This document shows, in pieces, positions 49,277 to 58,603 of a stretch of DNA of 64,000 bases. The stretch spans positions 1 to 64,000 of the forward strand of contig JAOQAD010000032.1 in NCBI GenBank assembly GCA_025963775.1, in the 5' to 3' direction. How positions within the stretch are numbered: position 1 is the stretch's first letter; every line of letters begins with the position of its first letter. The stretch comes from Bacteroidota bacterium (GTDB lineage: Bacteria; Bacteroidota; Bacteroidia; 2-12-FULL-35-15). The notes beneath the pieces are model-generated. The model was not told the origin of the DNA, made no database searches, and worked only from the letters and a program-made list of their open reading frames with translations. Made by a program: the position numbers and the translations under genes.

Positions 49277-49716
49277 ATCGTTCTTGTTAAATTATACTGC
49301 GAAGATACGGCTAATTTTTCATTAAATACCTATCCCGGCAAGCGGGTAGCGTTTTGAACACGAAGCGACCTTTTTTCTTTTTCTTTTTTCTTGAAGAAAC
49401 AAAAAATCAAGAAAGCCTGATCCCTTCCCACAAGGCTACACGGCATCGCAGGCTTTCAGGCCTCACGCGCAGCTCCGGGCAGTCTTTTACGGCTAAACGA
49501 TAAAATATGGATTCCAATTTTTACCGCTTGCCGGATGAGGTCTGCCCGAAGGAGGAATTGCGTCTTTTGGGCGAAAGTATCGAGGACTGGTCTACTTCCC
49601 GATACGCTGCACACTCGAAGTGACCTTATTTATCATGCATATCAACTTCAACATTTTTTTGCAAAGCGCCTTCTTTAATAGGCCTTTATATTCTATATTC
49701 GTAGAATATTCATTCC

Positions 49717-50289
49717 ATGTTTAAACTTATTTTTAAATTATTCGGCTGGAAGATCACACATTATCTCCCGGATGAAATAAAAAAGTGTGTGATCGTAGTG
49801 GCCCCTCATACCAGCAACTGGGAATTTGTTTTCGGGATGGGCGCTATCCGTTTCATGAAGCTGTATCCCCGCTTTGCCATTAAAAAAGAATGGATCCGCT
49901 TTCCTTTCAAAAGGCTGATGCTGTCCTCGGGCGCACTGCCCATCGACCGGAATGCAAGGAACACACTCGGGGAGAAAACAGGCACGGTTGATGCCATGGC
50001 GGACCTGTTTAAAACGCATGATACGCTAAGGCTGATCATTACCCCGGAAGGCACACGCTCCCGTATGGAAAAGTGGAAAACAGGATTCTACCACGTGGCC
50101 ATGAAAGCAAACGTGCCGATAGCATTGGGCTTCATGGATTATGAGAAAAAAGAATGCGGCATCGACAAGATCATTTACCCGAGCGGCGATTACAAGTCCG
50201 ACATGAAGCTGATCATGGATTTTTATAAAAACGTAAAAGCAAAACATCCTCAGAATTTCAGCGTGGATGTTGAATTGAGCAAACCTTAA
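49717..50289 (+). CDS. 1-acyl-sn-glycerol-3-phosphate acyltransferase-like protein
   Basis: 'VVAPHTSNWEFVFGM' (Hx4-5D-like), 'ITPEGTRSRMEKWKTGFYHVA'. Confidence 0.85.
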   Translation: MFKLIFKLFGWKITHYLPDEIKKCVIVVAPHTSNWEFVFGMGAIRFMKLYPRFAIKKEWIRFPFKRLMLSSGALPIDRNARNTLGEKTGTVDAMADLFKTHDTLRLIITPEGTRSRMEKWKTGFYHVAMKANVPIALGFMDYEKKECGIDKIIYPSGDYKSDMKLIMDFYKNVKAKHPQNFSVDVELSKP

Positions 50290-50300
50290 ATCTTTTAAAA

Positions 50301-51503
50301 ATGAAATTTTTCCTGAACTATTTATTTGCTGCAGTGTTTGTGCTGGGCAGCTCCGGGCTGAAGGCACAGAAAAAAGAGATCAGCTTCGAACATGGCAATT
50401 GGGCCGAAGTCCTTGCCAGATCTAAAAAAGAGAACAAGCTGATCTATCTCGATTGCTACACCACCTGGTGCGGGCCCTGCAAATGGATGGCAAAAAATGT
50501 ATTCACCAACGATACGGTTGCTGATTTTTACAACGCGAATTTTGTGAACGTGGAGATCGACATGGAAAAAGGTGAAGGCATTGAGCTGGCAAAAAAATAC
50601 GGCATCCGCGCCTACCCGACCATGCTGTACCTTAATTCCGACGGTGAAGTGATGCACCGCAGCTGCGGCTCCTCCCCGGTTGCAAGTTTTATCAATACAG
50701 GGAAAGACGCCCTCGATCCCAACAGGCAGCTTGCAGCCAACACAAAGAAATTCAATAACGGAAATGCCACAGGCGCTTTTGCTGAATCATACCTTGTTAT
50801 GCTCGAAAGCGGCTGCCAGGATTATAAAGCAGAGCTTACCGCGTATCTTTCCACCCAAAAGGAAAGCGAGCTTACTTCACGCACGAACTGGAACATCATC
50901 TATAAATACGTGAATGATTATTCCTCCAAAGAGTTCATGATCCTTGAAAAGAACAGGGATGCCTTCAGTAAACTATACACGAAAGATTCCGTGCAGGACA
51001 AGATCAATCATGTGTATACTTCGGGGCTGTACATCGCGATCAACAAGAAAGACGACGGAGCATTCCAGTCGCTGAAGGAAAAAGTGAAAGCATCGGGAAA
51101 CCCGGATGCGGAGATGGTGATCATGGATGCCGACCTGCGGTACTACATGTCGAAAAAGGACTGGAAGAACTATGCCGCCACTGCAAGCGGCTATGCAGAC
51201 AAATACATCAAAGACAATGCAATGGGTTTGAACGGCATTGCATGGAATTTTTATGAGAACGTGGACGATGTTGCCATGATGGAAAAGGCTGCAGCATGGG
51301 CAAAGCACTCTGTAGAGCTGCAAAGCATCTATGCAAATAACGATACGTATGCGGCTGTACTTTACAAATTAGGCAAAAAGGAAGAAGCGAAGAAAGTTGC
51401 TGAAAAGGCCATAGAGCTTGCAAAAGTAAGCGGTGACGATTATTCCGAAACAGCAGCGCTGCTAAAGAAGATCGAAAAGATGAAGGATCCGGCATCGCAT
51501 TAA
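50301..51503 (+). CDS. Thioredoxin-family secreted protein
   Basis: Signal peptide; 'YLDCYTTWCGPCKWMAKNVF' active site; helical C-terminal extension. Confidence 0.88.
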   Translation: MKFFLNYLFAAVFVLGSSGLKAQKKEISFEHGNWAEVLARSKKENKLIYLDCYTTWCGPCKWMAKNVFTNDTVADFYNANFVNVEIDMEKGEGIELAKKYGIRAYPTMLYLNSDGEVMHRSCGSSPVASFINTGKDALDPNRQLAANTKKFNNGNATGAFAESYLVMLESGCQDYKAELTAYLSTQKESELTSRTNWNIIYKYVNDYSSKEFMILEKNRDAFSKLYTKDSVQDKINHVYTSGLYIAINKKDDGAFQSLKEKVKASGNPDAEMVIMDADLRYYMSKKDWKNYAATASGYADKYIKDNAMGLNGIAWNFYENVDDVAMMEKAAAWAKHSVELQSIYANNDTYAAVLYKLGKKEEAKKVAEKAIELAKVSGDDYSETAALLKKIEKMKDPASH

Positions 51504-51601
51504 AAGGCATCAGCATGAGCATTGGATCATTTATCGGCACTTTTTATCCGCTTGTCAAAATTTGTTGATAAAGTGTTTTTTCTTAGATACTTTTACCAGA
51601 T

Positions 51602-52582
51602 ATGAAAAGCTTTCTCATTGCGATACTAAGCATTTTCTTTATTCCCGCTTGTTTCGCCCAGCAAATACCTGCACCGGAAGAAAACATTCCATACCTGGTT
51701 ACCTTTGCTAAAAACGGTGTTCAGTCATGGGGCGATGACGACTTTTCCCAAACCTGGTTTTTTGTAGTCCCGAAGTTCCAGGCAAAACCCGTATACATCC
51801 GCATTTTTGACCCTGAAACAGGCGGCGACCTTGATGAGAAGAAAGGCGAATTCAATACAAAGACGCAGTATTCCGTTTACGGCGGAAAAGGCTGCTTCAC
51901 CACGAAAGACGTTCGCGACAACCAGCCGAAAGGCAATTACAAAAGCGGGAACCTGCTGTACACGAAAACATTCGGCAACAACGAGATCTACGATGGCGAA
52001 TGGTATACTTTCGGCCCTTTCAATCCGAAGGAGGGCGAATTCGTGAATGAATACGGCGGCTACATCTTCAAGATCGTTGCGGAAGGCATCAGCGGCGACG
52101 ATGGCAACCTGTACAGCTACTTTTTAAGCGAATCGCCTGTGGAGAATAAGCCTGTGGAAGGCGGAAATGCATTTACCTTTGAATACACCTTCCGCTTGTC
52201 AGACAGTCCGAACAACGTGGCGCACCTCTATCCCTTCATCGAGGAGAATGTGATCTCTGTAAAGATCTCCAATTTCGATTTCGATAACGACGGCGACATC
52301 AATATCATTTCCATCGTGAAGAAGAAAGAGCTCAGCAAATCCTCCGGCGATAACATCTGGGCCACCAGCGAGCACAGGATCGTGGAGCAGGAAAAGAAGA
52401 CCACGCTGGATGTGCAGTTCATCAAAAACAAGAAGATCATCATTAAGAACAACAATGTTACGCTGTATGTGACCAACCAATACGGTGATATGCTGCCCAT
52501 CTACACCATGCCGATCGGCGGAAGCCCGAACAGCAATTACAAGGTGCAGTTCAACCAGAAGAAGAAAACAACCACTTATTAA
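51602..52582 (+). CDS. Hypothetical secreted protein upstream of propeller-SpoIIE gene
   Basis: Signal peptide MKSFLIAILSIFFIPACFAQ; 326 aa; 8-nt gap to next ORF. Confidence 0.65.
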   Translation: MKSFLIAILSIFFIPACFAQQIPAPEENIPYLVTFAKNGVQSWGDDDFSQTWFFVVPKFQAKPVYIRIFDPETGGDLDEKKGEFNTKTQYSVYGGKGCFTTKDVRDNQPKGNYKSGNLLYTKTFGNNEIYDGEWYTFGPFNPKEGEFVNEYGGYIFKIVAEGISGDDGNLYSYFLSESPVENKPVEGGNAFTFEYTFRLSDSPNNVAHLYPFIEENVISVKISNFDFDNDGDINIISIVKKKELSKSSGDNIWATSEHRIVEQEKKTTLDVQFIKNKKIIIKNNNVTLYVTNQYGDMLPIYTMPIGGSPNSNYKVQFNQKKKTTTY

Positions 52583-52590
52583 TCATTGAT

Positions 52591-55500
52591 TTGAAAACAG
52601 CGCTAAGGCCTTATTTCCTTTTGTTTATCTGCCTATGCTTCTCTTTGCCTGCATTCACGCAAGCGTATCAATTCAAATCCTATAACATCGACAACGGCAT
52701 TTCCCAGCCGTATGTATATACCATCAACCAGGATAAAAATGGCTATCTCTGGATCGGCACAGGGGAAGGGCTTTGCAAGTTCGATGGCGTGAGCTTCAAA
52801 TCCTTTTACACTACCGATGGCATTGCTGAAAATTTTGTAACGGCAAGCTACAGGGACAACAACCGCAATCTCTGGCTGGGCTTTAACCAGGGCAGCATCA
52901 CGTTTTACGACGGCAAACATTTCAAATCCATCAACACTTCCGGCTTTGCAAAAAGCCCTGTAACTGCGATCACCGGCGATGAAAAAGGAAATGTATGGTG
53001 CGCCACGCAGAACGACGGCATCTTCCGCATTAGCAAGATCTTTGAAGTGTCGGTGTACAAAATTGAATTCGACAGGGAGAATATTTATTCCATCGCCTTT
53101 GTAAAAAGCAACCGGCTGCTGGTGGGAACGGCAGAGGGACTGAAGCTGTATGAAATGCAGGGACAGGAGCAAAAGCCGAAGTTCCTCAGCATTATAAAGG
53201 GAATCCCGGAAGCACAGATAAAATGCATTTCGCGGAAAAGGAATTCAACCAGCTTCTGGATCGGCAGCGAAGATGAAGGATTGTTCCTGCTCACGCCCAT
53301 CTCCGGCGATCAGTTCAGGATCTCCTCCATCGCGGATGACATCGGCATTAAGCTGCCGAATGTGCAGGCTGTATATGAAGATGCACAATCGAATCTCTGG
53401 GTGGCCACCTTCGGCAACGGCGTTTACAAGCTCTTCCTTTCCGCTACACAGGCAAAATACAAGGAGTTCCTTCACCTCAGCGAGGAGAACGGGCTTGGCA
53501 ACAATTACATCAAAAGCATTTATTCCGATCACGAAGGCAACATGTGGATCGGTACGTACGGAACCGGCATCATACAGATCACGGATAACTTTTTCACCTT
53601 CTACAAAAATTTCCTGAAAAGCTACAGCGACAATGTTACCTGCCTGATCGTTGATGAGCATCAAAAATGGTTCGGGCTCGAGAACGGGCTGCTGAAGATC
53701 GATGTGAATGCCGGGCAGAAATATTCCACGTACAACAAGTCAAACGGATTTACCGACGACAAGGTAACAGCCGTGTACCGCGCAGACAGCACGCACTTAT
53801 ACATCGGTACGGAAGAGGAAGGATTGTACCTGGTGGATACGCACACCTCCACTTTTAAAAAGATCCGGCTCAGCGATGATGAGCTCTGCAATTCCATCAA
53901 CTGCATCACCGGTTATGGGAATACGCTCTGGGTCGCCACTAAGAACGGGATCTTCCGGATGGACAATGATAAAAACACCACTTCACATTACACTACGGAA
54001 ACCGGGTTGCCGCACAACAACATCAATTACATTTACTACGATAAAAAAAATACGGTCTGGATCGGGACACACAGCAATTTCCTTAGCAGCATCAATATCA
54101 AAACAGACAGCCTTACGAACAGGAAAGTGTACGATGCCACCGACCTGCTCACCATTACCGGGATTTTTGAAGACCAGGACAAAAATATATGGATCAGCAC
54201 ATTCGGGAACGGCATTTTCCGCATCAAAGACAAGATCACGCACTTCACTACAGACAAAGGACTGGCTTCCAATTATTGCTACGGCATCACCGATGATGGT
54301 TCCGGGAACATCTGGATCGGGCACCGCATGGCGCTCAGCAGGTTCAAGCCGCAAAAGGAGATCATTGATGTATTCACAAAAAGCGAGGGCATTACCGGCG
54401 ACTGCAATTACAACGCCTTTGTAAAAGATGAAAGCGGGAATGCATGGTTCGGTACCACGGATGGCGCGATCCGCTTCGATCCGCACAAGGACAAGAAGAA
54501 CACCATTCCCCCGATCGTGAACATTTCTTCCATCAAATTCAACGACAAGGAGCCGCAGTATTCCAAAGACATTCTCCTGCCGTATGATACGTATAAGATG
54601 CGCATCGATTTTATCGGGATCAGCTTCAGGACCAACTCGAACACGCTTTACCAGTATAAGCTGGAAGGCTTTGATGCCGACTGGTCCGATAAAACAAAAA
54701 TCCCTTTTGTGCAGTACGGAAAATTATCGGATGGCGAGTATGTGTTCCTGCTGAAGGCATACAATAACGATGGCATTGGCAACAACACTCCTTTAAGTGT
54801 GAAGATCGTGATCGAAAAGCCTTTCTGGAAAAAATGGTGGTTCATTGTGCTTTGCCTCGCAGTGCTTTTTTATATGATCTATTTCTACATCAAGATCAGG
54901 GAAGGAAATCACCGCAGGTTCCAGGCACAGCTGCAGAAAGCACTGAATGAAAAAACACGCGAGGTGATCGCGCAGAAGGAGGAGATCGAAAAGAAGAACA
55001 AGGACATCACCGACAGTATCCGCTATGCAAAGCGGATCCAGGATGCCTTGCTGCCGGAAGTGAAAAAACTGTACACACATTTCCCCGAATCATTCATCTT
55101 CTTCCAGCCAAGGGATATTGTGAGCGGCGATTTTTACTGGTACGACAAATACGGCGACAAGATGATCGTTGCCTGCGCAGATGCAACGGGGCATGGCGTT
55201 CCGGGCGCTTTCATGAGCATGATCGGGAGCACCCTGCTCAAAGACATCACTTCACGCAAGGGGATCACATCTCCGGCTTTTGCACTTGCGGCGCTGGATG
55301 AGGAAATAAAAATGCTGCTGAAGCAGAACGACGGCGAGCATGACCAAACGCAGGACAGCGTGGATCTTGTGATCTGCGAGATAGATGTAAAGACCAACAT
55401 GGTGAGGATCTGCTCTACGAAACGCTCTGTGTTCATTGTGCACAAGAATGAGCTTCGCCTGATCAAGAAGGAGAACACCGATAACCAGCAGTATGAAACG

Positions 55501-55737
55501 GTGGACCTGCAGCTCGACAAGGGCGATATTATCTATATGTTCACGGACGGCTACCCGGATCAGTTCGGCGGGGAAAAAGGGAAGAAGATCAAAACCTCCA
55601 ATATGAAAATAATGCTGGAGCAGATCCGTACCCTGCCATTCGATAAGCAGGAGATGATCGTTGACAGGTATTTCAACCGCTGGAAAGAAGGATACGACCA
55701 GGTGGATGATGTGCTGTTCATCGCGATCAGGCTGTAA
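52591..55737 (+). CDS. Two-component-regulator-propeller + Y_Y_Y + TM + SpoIIE phosphatase sensor protein
   Basis: Propeller blades 'GYLWIGTGEGLCKFDG', Y_Y_Y 'LSDGEYVFLLKAYNNDGIGNN', SpoIIE 'ACADATGHGVPGAFMSMIG...MFTDGYPDQFGG'; TTG start. Confidence 0.92.
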   Translation: MKTALRPYFLLFICLCFSLPAFTQAYQFKSYNIDNGISQPYVYTINQDKNGYLWIGTGEGLCKFDGVSFKSFYTTDGIAENFVTASYRDNNRNLWLGFNQGSITFYDGKHFKSINTSGFAKSPVTAITGDEKGNVWCATQNDGIFRISKIFEVSVYKIEFDRENIYSIAFVKSNRLLVGTAEGLKLYEMQGQEQKPKFLSIIKGIPEAQIKCISRKRNSTSFWIGSEDEGLFLLTPISGDQFRISSIADDIGIKLPNVQAVYEDAQSNLWVATFGNGVYKLFLSATQAKYKEFLHLSEENGLGNNYIKSIYSDHEGNMWIGTYGTGIIQITDNFFTFYKNFLKSYSDNVTCLIVDEHQKWFGLENGLLKIDVNAGQKYSTYNKSNGFTDDKVTAVYRADSTHLYIGTEEEGLYLVDTHTSTFKKIRLSDDELCNSINCITGYGNTLWVATKNGIFRMDNDKNTTSHYTTETGLPHNNINYIYYDKKNTVWIGTHSNFLSSINIKTDSLTNRKVYDATDLLTITGIFEDQDKNIWISTFGNGIFRIKDKITHFTTDKGLASNYCYGITDDGSGNIWIGHRMALSRFKPQKEIIDVFTKSEGITGDCNYNAFVKDESGNAWFGTTDGAIRFDPHKDKKNTIPPIVNISSIKFNDKEPQYSKDILLPYDTYKMRIDFIGISFRTNSNTLYQYKLEGFDADWSDKTKIPFVQYGKLSDGEYVFLLKAYNNDGIGNNTPLSVKIVIEKPFWKKWWFIVLCLAVLFYMIYFYIKIREGNHRRFQAQLQKALNEKTREVIAQKEEIEKKNKDITDSIRYAKRIQDALLPEVKKLYTHFPESFIFFQPRDIVSGDFYWYDKYGDKMIVACADATGHGVPGAFMSMIGSTLLKDITSRKGITSPAFALAALDEEIKMLLKQNDGEHDQTQDSVDLVICEIDVKTNMVRICSTKRSVFIVHKNELRLIKKENTDNQQYETVDLQLDKGDIIYMFTDGYPDQFGGEKGKKIKTSNMKIMLEQIRTLPFDKQEMIVDRYFNRWKEGYDQVDDVLFIAIRL

Positions 55738-55748
55738 TCAACGAAAAT

Positions 55749-56138
55749 TTATTTGAAAAATTTCTTCAGGCTGCTGACCAGCGTTGATATGCTGGAAGGC
55801 TTGATCACGTAATCAATGGCGCCATTGGCCATGGAAGTGCTGATATCATTGCTGTTGGAAGAAGTGGAGTACATCACAACAGGAATATCTTTTAACCGCG
55901 CATCGGCCTTTATTTTCCGGAGGCATTCCATTCCGTTCATTGCCGGCATGTTCAGGTCTAAAAAAATAAAATCAGGAAAGTGCTTGCTCATTTTTTCGAG
56001 CAGGCTGAGCGCCTCCCGCCCGCTCCGGGCATGGATCAATTCTACTTTGCAGTTGAGTGCTTCCACCGCTTCCGTGAAAAATTCGTGGTCGTCGTTATCA
56101 TCATCAATGAGCAGGCAGATGCTATTTTTTGATCTCAT
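55749..56138 (-). CDS. Single-domain response regulator
   Basis: 'LLIDDDNDDHEFF', 'DFIFLDLNMPAMNGMECLRKI', K in 'DYVIKPSS'. Confidence 0.92.
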   Translation of the reverse strand: MRSKNSICLLIDDDNDDHEFFTEAVEALNCKVELIHARSGREALSLLEKMSKHFPDFIFLDLNMPAMNGMECLRKIKADARLKDIPVVMYSTSSNSNDISTSMANGAIDYVIKPSSISTLVSSLKKFFK

Positions 56139-56159
56139 AAATTTGATCCGTGCTGAAGG

Positions 56160-57179
56160 CTACAGGCCCATTGTTTTTATATAATCCTTTGGCGAAACGC
56201 CGAATTTTTTCCTGAACTTGGAAGTGAAATGTCCCGAATGCTTGTATCCGACCATCTTCGCGATCTCCTTGATGGGGAACCTTTCTTCCGCGATCAGCAG
56301 CTTTGCTTTGCTCAGGCGCTCGTCCTGCAGCAGCTTATTGATGGAAGTATTGTAAAGAAGCCTGAATCCCTTTTTCAGTTTGTTCTCATTCACCCCGGTG
56401 AGCAGGGCAAGCTCTTTTATAGTAGGAGGCTGGATGATGTTTGCAAGCAGGCGGTGCCTTGCCTCAATGATCAGCTCCATGTCTTTTTTACGAAGCACGG
56501 ATTGCTTGTGGCTTGGCGCCAGGTCATCGATGTACTGCTTGATCTGCATGGCCATGATCTCCAGCGTTTGCGATTCCATGTACACGCGGCGCACAAGGCC
56601 TTTGTAATCATTCGTTTTTATATTCTGGATGCTTTGCGCAATGGTAAGGCTGTAATGCCCCTGGTATAAAAAGGAGCGTGAGCATTCAATATCAGTAAAT
56701 ACATCCTTCAGCTCAACCGGCAGGGAGCTGACCGTATGCCGGATCTTCTGCATGTATTTTTTCCGGTCGATCTCGATGGAATAAAAATAAACCTGTTTTT
56801 CTGCCGGAAGCAGGAACAGCTGTTCGTTGTTGCTGGAGCCGGTTACCATCGAGCCCAGCAGGTTGGTAAGCTGGTACTGCAGGCGGTCGGCTTTGATCAG
56901 GTGCTTGAAGTCGTTCTGGATGCAGAAGATCAGTCGCAGTGGCTGAAATTCGTCACACTTGTACCTGAGCACCATATCTCTTTTTAAGGCGCAGCTGAAC
57001 ATCAGCATTCCGAGGCCATCACGGAAATCAATCGCCGAGATAAAGCCTTCACCAAAAGCAGGTGGTACAATTATCTTATGTTCCGCATGCTCATTGATCA
57101 CTTCTGTCTTAAAATATTTCGCTAAGCTTTTAATCGTTGCATATACATCATACGTATTAAAAATCACTTCGTGAGGCAT
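56160..57179 (-). CDS. AraC-family transcriptional regulator
   Basis: C-terminal 'RLSKAKLLIAEERFPIKEIAKMVGYKHSGHFTSKFRKKFGVSPKDYIKT'. Confidence 0.92.
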   Translation of the reverse strand: MPHEVIFNTYDVYATIKSLAKYFKTEVINEHAEHKIIVPPAFGEGFISAIDFRDGLGMLMFSCALKRDMVLRYKCDEFQPLRLIFCIQNDFKHLIKADRLQYQLTNLLGSMVTGSSNNEQLFLLPAEKQVYFYSIEIDRKKYMQKIRHTVSSLPVELKDVFTDIECSRSFLYQGHYSLTIAQSIQNIKTNDYKGLVRRVYMESQTLEIMAMQIKQYIDDLAPSHKQSVLRKKDMELIIEARHRLLANIIQPPTIKELALLTGVNENKLKKGFRLLYNTSINKLLQDERLSKAKLLIAEERFPIKEIAKMVGYKHSGHFTSKFRKKFGVSPKDYIKTMGL

Positions 57180-57266
57180 AAGGTTCTGTTTTAGAAGGTG
57201 GTAAAAATAAATGTTAATAATTACATTTTTGCGCAGGTAAATAGCACAAATAGAACTATCTTTTTT

Positions 57267-57359
57267 ATGGAGTTTAACTTATTATTTAAAGAGTCAGCCT
57301 TTAATGAATGGCTTGATTTTATTGAGGATTGGGCAAAAAATCAACATCCAACGCGTTGA
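57267..57359 (+). CDS. Possible 30-aa small ORF (MEFNLLFKESAFNEWLDFIEDWAKNQHPTR)
   Basis: ATG...TGA read directly in an otherwise non-coding gap; no homology basis. Confidence 0.2.
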   Translation: MEFNLLFKESAFNEWLDFIEDWAKNQHPTR

Positions 57360-57452
57360 CTGTAAGCTGGTTACAATACCATCATATAAATCTTCGTGCC
57401 AACAGGCGTAAATAAATAAAAAAAGAGGGAGAAAAGTCCTTTTCCGGGCTGA

Positions 57453-58277
57453 TCAGAACAGCGACATCTGCTCTGCCTTCAACCTTACCCGGCTTGTTTC
57501 CGGAAGCGGCCCGGCGGTGATTTCATATACAGGCATTTCCCCGTAACGGGAAGCAACAACAATGGTAGTGCTCCCGGCATGACGATTGAAAAGCTCATGC
57601 ACCAATTCGGGCGTATTATTATTTTTGGAAAGATGGGCAAGCAGTAAAAGGCTTAAAGAAGAAGAGCGGTATTTTGTAAAAACCTCCAGCGCCTGGTCAT
57701 TGGATAAGTGGCCATGCCCGCCGCTGATGCGCTTCTTCAGGTAATAAGGATAATTTCCCTCCTTCAGCATCTGCTCATCGTAATTTGCTTCAAGGAAGGC
57801 CGCATGGCATTGTTTGAAATGATTTACGAGGTGCTCGCAGGGTACACCGATATCCGTATAAACGCCAATGTTTACACCATTGCCGCTGATGGTAAAGCTG
57901 TATGGATCTGCAGCATCGTGGCGCTTCTGAAAAGGCACCACCGTTAAGCCGCCGACCTTTATTTCTTCATGTGCCTCAAATGAATAAAGCAGCGAAGGGT
58001 CGATCTTTAATTTTCCCGACACAAGCGTTGCCTGCGTAATGTAGACAGGCAGCTGGTATTTTTTTGCAAGCACCTCCACGCCCCGGATGTGATCGGAATG
58101 CTCATGCGAAACAAAAAGCGCTTTCACTTTTTCCATCGATAATCCAAGGCGTGCCATCCGCTTGTCGGTTTCCCTGCAGGAGATGCCCGCATCAACCAAT
58201 ACGGCCTCTTCGTTATTACCAACGTAATAACAATTGCCATTGCTGCCTGAATTAAGTGATGTTATGAAAAGTGACAT
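57453..58277 (-). CDS. MBL-fold metallo-hydrolase (YycJ/WalJ-like)
   Basis: 'SGSNGNCYYVG...VDAGIS', 'FVSHEHSDHIRG'. Confidence 0.9.
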   Translation of the reverse strand: MSLFITSLNSGSNGNCYYVGNNEEAVLVDAGISCRETDKRMARLGLSMEKVKALFVSHEHSDHIRGVEVLAKKYQLPVYITQATLVSGKLKIDPSLLYSFEAHEEIKVGGLTVVPFQKRHDAADPYSFTISGNGVNIGVYTDIGVPCEHLVNHFKQCHAAFLEANYDEQMLKEGNYPYYLKKRISGGHGHLSNDQALEVFTKYRSSSLSLLLLAHLSKNNNTPELVHELFNRHAGSTTIVVASRYGEMPVYEITAGPLPETSRVRLKAEQMSLF

Positions 58278-58340
58278 GAATGCTGCAAAGATAATCTATA
58301 TAAAGGGCTTACAGGAAGATGTGAAAAAATAAATTCTTAT

Positions 58341-58560
58341 CGCGTCAGTTCGAGTATTTCTCTGACGGCAGGAAGAGAAATATATCAAGAACAAGCTTGG
58401 CTTAGCTAATGAAGATCACTATCTCTATAGCGTCAGTTCGAGTGTTTCTCTGACGATAGGAAGAGAAATGTATCGAGAACAAGCTGCCTAAGGCAATGAA
58501 GATATTCCTATCAACACTTCTCGATACTCTCCCTGCGGTCGAACTCGAAGTGACATACCA
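58341..58560. repeat. 88-bp tandem duplication plus an inverted partial third copy
   Basis: cgtcagttcgagt(a/g)tttctctgacg....ggaagagaaat.tatc.agaacaagct... at 58343 and 58431; inverted version cttctcgatactctccctgcggtcgaactcgaagtgac at ~58517-58554. Confidence 0.75.
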
Positions 58561-58603
58561 TTATTAGTTTAAGAAAACGCTTATAAGCGGCCTGTTAAAA
58601 ACA

